64,000 nt of DNA. It comes from Alteromonas sp047556435. GTDB lineage: Bacteria > Pseudomonadota > Gammaproteobacteria > Enterobacterales > Alteromonadaceae. Made by a program: the position numbers and the translations under genes. This document shows positions 35,764 to 43,779 of this stretch, one piece after another. Location of the stretch: NCBI RefSeq assembly GCF_047556435.1, contig NZ_CP180210.1, positions 4,216,001 to 4,280,000 on the forward strand. Direction: 5' to 3'. The notes below the pieces were generated by a model. It did no database searches, was not told where the DNA came from, and saw nothing but the letters and a program-made list of their open reading frames with translations. How positions within the stretch are numbered: the first letter of the stretch is position 1; each line of letters starts with the position of its first letter.

Positions 35764-36666
35764 ATGTCTGTAAAACATCCAATTATTGCCATCACGGGGT
35801 CTTCCGGTGCCGGCACTACCACCACCACCAACGCGATACGCCATATTTTCCGTAACCTGAAGGTGAATGCGGCAGTGGTTGGCGGCGACAGTTTTCACCG
35901 TTTTACCCGACCGGAAATGGAAGTAGAAATCCGCAAAGCGCAGGAGCAGGGCAGACACATCAGTTATTTTGGTCCCAAAGCAAATGACTTTGAATTACTG
36001 GAAAGTCTGTTTCGGGAATACGGCAGCACTGGCACCGGACAATTCCGCCAGTATCTGCACACGTTCGATGATGCCGTCCCGTTCAATCAGATGCCAGGCA
36101 CCTTCACACCCTGGCAAGACTTACCGCAAAATACCGACTTACTGTTTTATGAAGGCCTGCACGGCGGTGTGAAAACGGAAGAAAACGACGTTGCCAAATA
36201 TGTTGATTTGCTGGTCGGCATGGTGCCCATCGTTAACCTGGAATGGATCCAGAAAATCGTGCGCGACACCACCGACCGCGGACACTCCCGGGAAGCTGTC
36301 ATGAGCAGCATAGTGCGGGGGCTGGATGACTATTTTCATTATATTACGCCACAATTTTCCCGCACCCATGTTAATTTTCAGCGCGTTCCCACGGTAGATA
36401 CCTCAAACCCGTTCAGTGCGCGGGAAATTCCTACACAGGATGAGAGCTTCGTCGTTGTGCGCTTTCGTCGTGAAATGAAAAACGTGGACTACCCCTACCT
36501 GCTGCAAATGATTGATGGTGCGTTTATGTCGCGTATTAACACCATCGTGGTCCCTGGTGGGAAGATGGGGTTGGCCATGGAGCTGATTCTGACACCGCTG
36601 ATTGAAGATTTACTCGAGAAAAAACGTCGTGCTGGTCATCAGATGGATTGGGTAAGCGATCGTTAA
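35764..36666 (+). CDS. prkB: Phosphoribulokinase-family protein PrkB
   Basis: A 300-residue P-loop kinase: GSSGAGTTTTT (Walker A, with the TTTT variant seen in E. coli PrkB), GDSFHRFTRPEME, GRHISYFGP, LHTFDDAVPFNQ, LLFYEGLHGG (Walker B region) and VPTVDTSNPF. The E. coli homologue is called a probable phosphoribulokinase, but no RubisCO or other Calvin-cycle gene is seen here, so the true substrate is open. It starts 120 bases after the channel gene. Confidence 0.92.
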   Translation: MSVKHPIIAITGSSGAGTTTTTNAIRHIFRNLKVNAAVVGGDSFHRFTRPEMEVEIRKAQEQGRHISYFGPKANDFELLESLFREYGSTGTGQFRQYLHTFDDAVPFNQMPGTFTPWQDLPQNTDLLFYEGLHGGVKTEENDVAKYVDLLVGMVPIVNLEWIQKIVRDTTDRGHSREAVMSSIVRGLDDYFHYITPQFSRTHVNFQRVPTVDTSNPFSAREIPTQDESFVVVRFRREMKNVDYPYLLQMIDGAFMSRINTIVVPGGKMGLAMELILTPLIEDLLEKKRRAGHQMDWVSDR

Positions 36667-37043
36667 CTAAGGCTGGCACGCCAGCCTCACTCTTCTTGCA
36701 CGCCTTTCCCCTTTTTAGCCCCTCCCAACGTGGCGGCATAAAAATCTGCTATTGCGAACATAACCTGAAAATCCCGCAAATTGTCGCGCCTGACGTTTGA
36801 ATCACGTCGCAACCGGCGTAAACTACGCACGCACAAAGACATTTCCTTTTCAGATCCCACGCTGACAGCGTGGAGGATTTGCCCTGGTGCTGACGTTCAC
36901 GTCAGGTCGCCAGCCCCCTGCTGGTGGTTTTTATTTTCGTTTTTCACTGTCCTTCGCGTTTTCTGCTACGCGTGTGGCCAGCCTGTATTTGTCGTTAGCC
37001 ACAAAATGCAATGGTCAGTGAAAAGCGGTAACCGGACAATCAC
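36667..37043. other. Intergenic region between prkB and nhaD
   Basis: 377 bases. It contains the structured leader of nhaD (36852-36932). The stretch before it (36700-36850) presumably holds the nhaD promoter; no box stood out. An open frame of 93 codons crosses the region but is explained by the leader. Confidence 0.5.
36852..36932 (+). promoter_or_regulatory. Structured leader / candidate riboswitch or attenuator of nhaD
   Basis: Three hairpins: CCACGC/GCGTGG (36857-36862 with 36868-36873), CTGACG/CGTCAG (36890-36895 with 36900-36905, loop TTCA) and CGCCAGC/GCTGGTG (36908-36914 with 36920-36926) followed by GTTTTTATTTT, an intrinsic terminator. CTGGTG at 36884-36889 is an exact copy of the terminator's right arm (36921-36926) and can pair with CGCCAG at 36908-36913 instead, enclosing hairpin 2 and breaking the terminator. 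Two exclusive folds before a Na+/H+ antiporter gene suggest control by an ion, pH or another ligand. Li+/Na+ riboswitch classes are known before such genes, but I cannot assign a class by eye. Confidence 0.6.
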
Positions 37044-38309
37044 ATGTTGGATTATGTGTTAATTGCCATTGCCGTTCTGGCACTGATCGGCGTTATTTTC
37101 GAAGAAGTATTTCACGTTAACAAAGCCAAAGTTACCTTGTTTTTTGGCACGCTTGCATGGATCCTGCTGTTTATTAGCGCAGACCATGGGCCACTGCTTC
37201 CCGGCGTGGAGCACGACCTTACCCACAATATCACCGAGATTTCGACCTTATGGTTGTTTCTGGTAGCCGCCATGACCTTTGTGGCTTACCTCAACCGCAA
37301 AGGCCTTATTGAAAACATGCTCAATGTGGTGATGCCGCGGAAAATCTCGTTGAAGGCGTTGTTATTCATTACCGCCATATTCAGTTTTTGTTTCTCTTCG
37401 CTGGCAGACAACATCACCGCCACGCTGGTTTCGGTAGCGATGGTGTTATCGCTGGGGTTACCCTTTTCGCAAACCATCCGTTTTGCAGTACTGGTAGTGT
37501 TTTCCGTAAACTCTGGCGGGGTATCTTTGATAACCGGTGATGTCACTACGCTGATGATTTTTATGCAGGGAAAGGTAACCATTACCCAGTTATTATGGTT
37601 ATTGTTGCCCTCGTTCAGCGCAGTTATGCTGCTGGCAGCTATGCTGTCTGTTGGTATGAAAGGCAAAGTGACGTTGCGCAAGACCCGGCATGAGACGCGT
37701 CCGGTCGACTACGTAATTGCCGGTACGTTTTTGCTGACAATTATTCTCACGCTGAGCGGCAACGTATTATACGGCATTCCCCCTATGCTGAGCTTTCTGG
37801 CTGGCATGGCTGTCATGTTCCTGATTGCCACGTTTATGGGAGACGATAACGATGACGATCCCATTCTTGATTACATTCGTTATATAGAATTCGATACGTT
37901 GCTGTTCTTCCTGGGCGTACTCCTTTTGGTAGGAATGCTGGAGCATATACATGCCCTGCGTGCCTTCCTTTCGGTATATGAGATGCTGCCGCCAGTGCTG
38001 GCAAATTTCGTCATGGGTGTGATGTCAGCCACCATTGATAACGTGCCACTAACAGCTGCACTGCTTAAAGCCAACATCACCATGAATACGGCTGAGTGGA
38101 TGACACTGACTTATGCTGTAGGTGTAGGAGGCTCGTTGCTAGTGATTGGTTCGGCTGCAGGTATTGTCACAATGAGTAAAGTACAGGGCCTGACATTTGC
38201 CCGGTACAGCAAGTTCACCTTCTTGTTGTTAATAGCATACACTGTAGGTTACGCACTGGTTTACGGGTTAACTATGATGGCACTGCCTGCACTGGGTATA
38301 TCGTTGTAG
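37044..38309 (+). CDS. nhaD: Na+/H+ antiporter NhaD
   Basis: A 421-residue inner-membrane protein with about 11-12 hydrophobic helices. FEEVFHVNKAKVTLFFG, FVAYLNRKGLIENML, FSSLADNITATLVS, VNSGGVSLITGDVTTLMIF and SATIDNVPLTAALL are the conserved blocks of the NhaD family. It exchanges internal sodium for external protons, important in sea water. Length is a little below Vibrio NhaD. Control is probably at the leader upstream. Confidence 0.95.
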   Translation: MLDYVLIAIAVLALIGVIFEEVFHVNKAKVTLFFGTLAWILLFISADHGPLLPGVEHDLTHNITEISTLWLFLVAAMTFVAYLNRKGLIENMLNVVMPRKISLKALLFITAIFSFCFSSLADNITATLVSVAMVLSLGLPFSQTIRFAVLVVFSVNSGGVSLITGDVTTLMIFMQGKVTITQLLWLLLPSFSAVMLLAAMLSVGMKGKVTLRKTRHETRPVDYVIAGTFLLTIILTLSGNVLYGIPPMLSFLAGMAVMFLIATFMGDDNDDDPILDYIRYIEFDTLLFFLGVLLLVGMLEHIHALRAFLSVYEMLPPVLANFVMGVMSATIDNVPLTAALLKANITMNTAEWMTLTYAVGVGGSLLVIGSAAGIVTMSKVQGLTFARYSKFTFLLLIAYTVGYALVYGLTMMALPALGISL

Positions 38310-38741
38310 CAGCAGTTTACGAAACGCAGAGCACGTGATGATAATAACCAGCGAAATCAAGTAGTCGTAATGAAAAGAACCGGGGCGACGGTGGACATGG
38401 CCCCGTTTCATCACGTACTGTGGTCGTGACATCGCACAAAAACGCAGTCGACAATTGTGCACCGGCCAGTGCATTGACAAAGTCAAATGATGAAAGCACC
38501 GATGACAAGAGGTCGCGAGGTTTGCTTCATCGTCTCACTGGCATACAAAATCGCCGTACGGCACCTTTTTGAGCTGCCAGTTATTACACAACATAATCAA
38601 AAGAAATTTACTTTCTTTCAATATGTTGTGCACGCTAGAACTAGAGGTTGTTTTATCTTTTAATAACACCGACCTTCGGACGGAAGCATAAAATGGGATG
38701 TGTGCTTCTACTCGCGTCTGTCGAAATAAACGGGACGTTCC
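38310..38741. other. Intergenic region after nhaD
   Basis: About 430 bases with no convincing gene. A T-rich tract near 38590-38620 and 38645-38660 is the probable promoter zone of the DUF2855 gene. No terminator-like hairpin with T-run was found right after nhaD. Confidence 0.4.
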
Positions 38742-39833
38742 ATGAGCCTTTCGACGCAACAAATTTGGGTAGACAAACAAGATCTGAATGACACAAAAGT
38801 CGTTCAGGATACATTGACAGATGACGTTCTGGGGAAGCATGACGTCCTGTTGAAAATCGAACAGTTCGGATTCTCTGCCAACAACATCACCTACGCCTCC
38901 ATGGGCGAAAAAATGGGGTATTGGGGTTTTTTCCCTGCGGGCGCCGGCTACGGCATTATTCCGGTTTGGGGATTCGCGATAGTGCAGCGCTCAATGCATC
39001 CGGACATTAAAGAGGGTGAGCGCATTTTCGGTTATCTGCCGATGGCATCGCATTGGGTAATTCGGGCCGGTAACGTTAACGAATATGGCTTCAAAGACGT
39101 GCACCCAAACCGCAAAAGTATCAGTCAGGTATACGATCAATACCTGCGGTGCGAAGCAGATCCTGCCTATAATCTTGATAAAGAAGTCTGGCAACAGGCA
39201 TTTCGCCCGCTGTTTATGACATCGTTTGTACTGGACGAATACGTGTTCAACAATGTCGTGCAGTCGGCTATTCTGATCTCCAGCGCGTCCAGTAAAACCG
39301 CCACCGGGTGTGCCTGCCTGATGCGCCATCAGCGTGAAAAACGTGAGTCCCGGTTTCGCATTATCGGTCTGACATCAGAAGCCAATCGGGACATGGTTTG
39401 CGATTCCAACTGCTATGACGAGGTGATGACCTACGGTGAAGCAAACACGCTCCCAGGTGACGACACTTACTGGTTACTGGATTTTGCCGCCAATGGCGAC
39501 ATGCTGACTACGCTGAAAGAGCACTTAGGTGAAGCGCTGGATCGAATAACACTGATCGGCGCGACGGACTGGCAGTCTAAAATCAAGCCTGATCGCGCCA
39601 GTCTGAATGCTGACATTTTCTTTGCACCGGCTCATGTCAAACATCTTCAGCAGGAGTGGGGCCATGAAGGTTTCCTATCGCGGTATGCGACAGCCTGGAA
39701 ACTGTTTGGGAACACCACCACACAAACCTATTACGAAGAAACTCACGAAGGCGTTAACAAGGTGCTATCGGTTTACAAAGATACGCTGGCGGGCCTGATG
39801 AACCCAAATGCACTGTTAAGCCTTAAGTTCTGA
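38742..39833 (+). CDS. DUF2855 family protein
   Basis: A 363-residue cytoplasmic protein of the DUF2855 family. The N-terminal half resembles a GroES-like domain of medium-chain dehydrogenases (VLLKIEQFGFSANNITYA, FGYLPMASHWVIRAG); the second half has LISSASSKTATGCA, which aligns with the nucleotide-binding strand-loop of that superfamily but lacks the classic GxGxxG. The function is unknown; a quinone- or NADP-linked oxidoreductase is a guess. GGGA lies before the ATG. A tandem repeat begins directly after the stop codon. Confidence 0.85.
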   Translation: MSLSTQQIWVDKQDLNDTKVVQDTLTDDVLGKHDVLLKIEQFGFSANNITYASMGEKMGYWGFFPAGAGYGIIPVWGFAIVQRSMHPDIKEGERIFGYLPMASHWVIRAGNVNEYGFKDVHPNRKSISQVYDQYLRCEADPAYNLDKEVWQQAFRPLFMTSFVLDEYVFNNVVQSAILISSASSKTATGCACLMRHQREKRESRFRIIGLTSEANRDMVCDSNCYDEVMTYGEANTLPGDDTYWLLDFAANGDMLTTLKEHLGEALDRITLIGATDWQSKIKPDRASLNADIFFAPAHVKHLQQEWGHEGFLSRYATAWKLFGNTTTQTYYEETHEGVNKVLSVYKDTLAGLMNPNALLSLKF

Positions 39834-39838
39834 TATCG

Positions 39839-39923
39839 CGGTCTTCGGTCTTCGGTCTTCGGTCTTCGGTCTTCGGTCTTCGGTCTTCGGTCTTCGGTCT
39901 TCGGTCTTCGGTCTTCGGTCTTC
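39839..39923. repeat. Heptanucleotide tandem repeat (CGGTCTT, about 12 copies)
   Basis: Perfect head-to-tail copies of CGGTCTT (AAGACCG on the minus strand) fill 85 bases, starting six bases after the DUF2855 stop and ending about 118 bases before the ompR start. A heptamer is not a multiple of three and sits outside coding DNA, so copy-number change would alter spacing rather than reading frame. No degenerate copies were seen, which suggests recent expansion. Confidence 0.97.
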
Positions 39924-40041
39924 AAGACAAGTATGAAACCATTTGTAACAAAGCGGCAAGTTCCGCAACATTTCAGTGCTTTTGTCTTTACCCGTAAGTG
40001 GTTATAGTGAGACAGGAAAAAGAAACCTTGCGGACAAAAGA

Positions 40042-40764
40042 ATGGGTCAGGAAACCTCAAAAATTCTGGTAGTAGATGATGACATGCGCCTGCGCAGCCT
40101 GCTGGAGAGATATCTGGTAGAGCAGGGCTTTCAGGTTCGGACAGCAGCAGACGGTGAGCAGATGAATCGCTTACTGGAGCGCGAGAATTTTCATTTGATG
40201 GTGCTGGATCTTATGCTTCCTGGCGAAGACGGGTTGTCTATCTGCCGACGTATCCGTCAGTCTGAAAACGACATGCCTATCATTATGCTGACCGCAAAAG
40301 GAGATGAGGTTGACCGCATTATCGGCTTAGAAATGGGCGCCGACGACTACCTTCCCAAACCGTTTAATCCCCGCGAATTGCTGGCACGAGCCAAAGCCGT
40401 ATTGCGCCGCAAGACAACCGAAGCCCCAGGTGCACCCTCTCGTGATGAGCAGGTGGTCGAGTTTGGCGAATACAAGCTAAACCTGGCGACCCGGGAAATG
40501 AGTGCAAATGGCACACCCATGCCGTTAACCAGTGGTGAATTCGCGGTGCTGAAGTCGCTGGTAACGCATCCGCGCGAACCATTATCCCGCGATAAATTAA
40601 TGAATCTGGCTCGCGGGCGCGACTACAGCGCACTGGAACGCAGCATTGACGTTCAGGTATCGCGATTGCGCCGGATGTTAGAAAAAGACCCCGCCAGCCC
40701 ACGCTACATTCAGACAGTCTGGGGCCTGGGTTATGTCTTTGTACCTGACGGAGAGCAGGTGTAA
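40042..40764 (+). CDS. ompR: Osmolarity response regulator OmpR
   Basis: A 240-residue response regulator. KILVVDDDMRLRSLLERYL and the phosphorylated Asp56 in VLDLMLPGEDG define the receiver; GADDYLPKPFNPRELLAR holds the conserved Lys. The C-terminal winged-helix domain has LTSGEFAVLKSLV and RSIDVQVSRLRRMLE. It is very close to E. coli OmpR over its full length. I start at ATG 40042; an upstream in-frame extension to 39976 is unlike the family. It controls porin genes in response to EnvZ, which follows 15 bases later. Confidence 0.97.
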   Translation: MGQETSKILVVDDDMRLRSLLERYLVEQGFQVRTAADGEQMNRLLERENFHLMVLDLMLPGEDGLSICRRIRQSENDMPIIMLTAKGDEVDRIIGLEMGADDYLPKPFNPRELLARAKAVLRRKTTEAPGAPSRDEQVVEFGEYKLNLATREMSANGTPMPLTSGEFAVLKSLVTHPREPLSRDKLMNLARGRDYSALERSIDVQVSRLRRMLEKDPASPRYIQTVWGLGYVFVPDGEQV

Positions 40765-40779
40765 GGCGAGACATTCCTC

Positions 40780-42087
40780 GTGAGATTCGTCCCCAAAAGC
40801 GCATTCGGGCAAACCGTTTTATTAATTGGCATTCTTTTGCTGATTAATCAGGTCGTGTCTTACCTGTCAGTCACGTATTATTTTATCCGCCCCAGTTACG
40901 AACAAATAAACAGCCTGCTTGCCACCCAGGTCAAGGGCATTCTGGCCAGCGAGATGCTGGCAGCAGACCAAAATAAGCAAGAACGCTTTACCGAGCGTAC
41001 CGGTATCAAAGTGCTCTCACCTGAACAATCCATGCAACAGGGCCTGCAACACTCAACATACTATGGCTTCATGTCTGCACAGGTCAGCGAGCAGCTGCAA
41101 GAAAAAGCGGAAGTTCGCATAAGCACGACTACCGGCAGCGACTCGCCCTATCTGGTCTGGATAGCGCTGGAGCGTTTTCCCAGCCACTGGATTGCGGTGC
41201 CTATCTCCGGATTAAGCGAAGCCAACATTTCCCCACTAACCATGTACCTTATGGTTATTGGCATACTCAGCGTGGCAGGAGGATGGCTTTTTGTGCGCAG
41301 AATGAACCGCCCGCTTCAGGCGTTACAGCGTGCAGCATTGCAGGTTGGCAAAGGCGAGTTCCCGCCGCCTTTAAAAGAACAGGGCAGCAGCGAAATGATA
41401 GAGGTAACCCGGGCTTTTAACCGCATGAATCAAGGGATCCGCCAACTGGAAAATGATCGTGCGCTAATGACGGCCGGTATTTCACACGACCTGCGCACAC
41501 CTTTGACCCGTATCCGGCTGGCAACGGAGATGATGCCGGAAAACCAGGAGTGGATCCAGGAAGGTATCATCAATGATATTGAAGACATGAACGCTATTAT
41601 CGATCAGTTTATTGAATACGCCAGACAGGACCGCGAAGAAGTCAGAGAAAATACAAACCTCAATGAATTAATTCAGGAACTCACCCAGGCTCGCCACGTT
41701 GAGGAAAGTCATCATATCGATTTGGCGTTACAGAACGTGCCGACATTGAGCCTGCGACGCATCGCAATAAAACGGGTGCTGGACAACCTGATTGAGAACG
41801 CCTTTCGCTATGGTTCTGACCATATCGTGATCAGCAGCCGGGTAGATAATCAGCAAAAGCGGGTGGTCTGCTCGGTCCGGGATTTTGGTCCCGGAGTGCC
41901 TGAAAAAGAGCTGGATGCGGTTTTTCAGCCTTTTGCTCAGGGCGACAAAGCCAGAGGCTCAACAGGCTCAGGGTTAGGTCTGGCCATTACCCGACGCATC
42001 ATTGACGCCCATGATGGCAGCGTGAGTTTACGTAATCACCCTCAAGGCGGACTGGTCGCCGAATTCTGGTTACCTTTCCGCCGCTGA
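40780..42087 (+). CDS. envZ: Osmosensor histidine kinase EnvZ
   Basis: A 435-residue inner-membrane kinase. Membrane helices at about 11-36 and 154-172 flank a periplasmic domain, then HAMP (about 173-225), the phosphorylated His236 in AGISHDLRTPLTRIRLATEM, and the ATP-binding domain with NLIENAFRYG (N box), DFGPGVP (G1) and GSGLGLAI (G2). It phosphorylates and dephosphorylates OmpR. Translation starts at GTG. Its last 18 bases overlap the convergent MFS gene. Confidence 0.97.
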   Translation: MRFVPKSAFGQTVLLIGILLLINQVVSYLSVTYYFIRPSYEQINSLLATQVKGILASEMLAADQNKQERFTERTGIKVLSPEQSMQQGLQHSTYYGFMSAQVSEQLQEKAEVRISTTTGSDSPYLVWIALERFPSHWIAVPISGLSEANISPLTMYLMVIGILSVAGGWLFVRRMNRPLQALQRAALQVGKGEFPPPLKEQGSSEMIEVTRAFNRMNQGIRQLENDRALMTAGISHDLRTPLTRIRLATEMMPENQEWIQEGIINDIEDMNAIIDQFIEYARQDREEVRENTNLNELIQELTQARHVEESHHIDLALQNVPTLSLRRIAIKRVLDNLIENAFRYGSDHIVISSRVDNQQKRVVCSVRDFGPGVPEKELDAVFQPFAQGDKARGSTGSGLGLAITRRIIDAHDGSVSLRNHPQGGLVAEFWLPFRR

Positions 42088-43281
42088 CTCGTGATGCCCG
42101 GCGGGCATGTCGGCTTGGTTTGTCTTCAGCAGGCGACTGTACCCAAATGCGCAGGCCCACAGCCAGACACCCGCCACAGGGATGACCCAGAACGCCGTAG
42201 TCAGCGGTGCAAAATTAGCCCAAAGGCCGGTGCTGAATGACGCTACCTGAACGCCTATGGTGTTACCCACCATACTGATCCCCGAAAGCACAGGCCCTTT
42301 TTCAGGACTCAGGCTCATCGCGGCGGACAACATTAGCGGAAACAACCCGCCAATACCCAGCCCCAGCACTAAATTACCCCCTGCCAAGCCATAGAGGTTA
42401 TCGGCAAGCTTTATAATTAGCGTGCCAGTGAGACCCAGCGTTGCCATCACAACAACGAGGCGATGCACGCTGAACCAGCGTAGCAAGACAGCGAACCCGA
42501 GCCGACTGATGACCATTCCGGCAGTAAAACATGCAAGCAAGTTCCGTGATACTTCACCGCTAAAGCCAATGCCGTTTTGCGCATAGCTGACAAACCAGTT
42601 GGCATTTCCGAACTCTACTGCACCATAACCAAAGCTCGCCAGTGCCAGAAACAAAAACACAGGCTGAGAAATAACATCTTTAAATGCCAGCGACTGCTTG
42701 GGCGCTTTCGGCTTACCAGCGGTGACTTTTCGCTGCGTACGCGCAACCAGCAATGCGTAGCCCGCCACCACCAGCATCGCCAGACTCAGCACCTGTATGG
42801 GCAAGCGCCAGTTTTGTTCCGCCACATAAAGCAGAGTAACAAAGAAAGAGGATGCAAACGTACCAAGACTAAACATGAAGTCCATCACACCCATCATGGC
42901 GAAGCGCTTTTCGGCAAACATCTGTGCGATCAGTGTATGCCCAATGGTGATCATACTGGAGCTAATTACGCCGATAAAAAACACCATGACCAGCACAGAT
43001 TGCCACTGTGTGAGCACTGAAAGTATTAGCAGCAGTACAGTATCTATAACAAGCAGCGAGGCCAGGAGAAAAAGAAAATCGAATCGGGTTGCATATTTTC
43101 CGCCCAGAATGGCGCCGCTCATCATGCCCAGTGAAAATAGCGAGAACAATGCACCGCTAACCACTTCTGACATTGCTAAATCGCGGGCAATATCCGGCAA
43201 TAAGATTCCCCACAGAATAAACAGCATACCCAGCAGGAAAAATCCGGCAAAAATCACGGTGGTGGCGGGACGACGACTCAT
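42070..43281 (-). CDS. Major facilitator superfamily transporter
   Basis: A 403-residue membrane protein with about 12 hydrophobic helices in two halves; MMSGAILGGKYATRFDFL is the loop 2-3 signature region with the expected small residues and charges. The substrate is not evident from sequence. I start at ATG 43281, with AAGGAG 5 bases upstream; an ATG six codons earlier (43299) lacks a site. A LacI-family operator-like palindrome lies about 180 bases upstream, pointing to a sugar or nucleoside, but this is inference. Confidence 0.88.
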   Translation of the reverse strand: MSRRPATTVIFAGFFLLGMLFILWGILLPDIARDLAMSEVVSGALFSLFSLGMMSGAILGGKYATRFDFLFLLASLLVIDTVLLLILSVLTQWQSVLVMVFFIGVISSSMITIGHTLIAQMFAEKRFAMMGVMDFMFSLGTFASSFFVTLLYVAEQNWRLPIQVLSLAMLVVAGYALLVARTQRKVTAGKPKAPKQSLAFKDVISQPVFLFLALASFGYGAVEFGNANWFVSYAQNGIGFSGEVSRNLLACFTAGMVISRLGFAVLLRWFSVHRLVVVMATLGLTGTLIIKLADNLYGLAGGNLVLGLGIGGLFPLMLSAAMSLSPEKGPVLSGISMVGNTIGVQVASFSTGLWANFAPLTTAFWVIPVAGVWLWACAFGYSRLLKTNQADMPAGHHESAAER

Positions 43282-43460
43282 CCAGTCTCCTTTATACATC
43301 GTTGCAGAAAATATCAGTCACTCTGAGTAGTAACCGCTCAGAGTATTGAGTGGTGTTAAAAACCAGGTAGGGTAGCGTTTCGATTTGAATTATTGGCTGC
43401 TTCGCCTTTCGCCTACAGTACGACGCTATGCCGGTAAAAGCAATTGACCGTCGCAACAGG

Positions 43461-43474
43461 TGGAAACGTTTACA
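43461..43474. promoter_or_regulatory. LacI/GalR-family operator-like site
   Basis: TGGAAACGTTTACA: an imperfect palindrome centred on CG with the AAACGTTT core typical of LacI-family operators. It lies about 180 bases upstream of the MFS start, on the side where its promoter should be. The regulator is not in this window. Confidence 0.5.
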
Positions 43475-43715
43475 TTAGACTACAGAACCTATTTGTATGA
43501 CAAGCCTAATTCTGCCGCCTGTGAGATCAGTGCGACTAAATGCATTGCCGCAATCACTGTGGTTTTTCTGCTTATCGCGTAGTAGAACCTGTCGGTTTCT
43601 TTAGTATAGCCTATAGCCGCAGAATGCCGGTGTTGCTGTCTGATAGAGTTGTCTGGGTGTGGGGTCTTGTGTCAGTCCGTAACAGACTTAATCAATTTAC
43701 CACCATGATGGCGAT

Positions 43716-43740
43716 AAAAAAGCCCGCTCAAAGAGCGGGC
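43716..43740 (-). terminator. Intrinsic terminator of pckA
   Basis: Read on the minus strand: GCCCGCTC, loop TTT, GAGCGGGC, then TTTTTT, about 40 bases after the pckA stop. Confidence 0.95.
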
Positions 43741-43779
43741 AAAATTCAATCACATGAGGGTGATGAACGTTGGGAAGGG

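Larger units (their letters stand above)
43282..43779. other. Intergenic region between MFS gene and pckA end
   Basis: About 500 bases with no convincing gene. It holds the MFS promoter side with an operator-like palindrome at 43461 and the pckA terminator at 43716-43740. The A+T-rich part at 43490-43620 shows no clear function. Confidence 0.5.

Noticed and set aside
36781..37062. 93-codon open frame before nhaD
   Set aside because: It crosses the hairpin leader, has no ribosome site, and overlaps the nhaD start; the leader explains the sequence better.
39839..39923. Heptamer array as a CRISPR array
   Set aside because: The repeats are 7 bases long with no spacers between them and no cas genes nearby.
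39773..40060. Minus-strand protein with KTEDRRP heptads
   Set aside because: Produced by translating the CGGTCTT repeat; overlaps the DUF2855 end and the ompR start and has no ribosome site.
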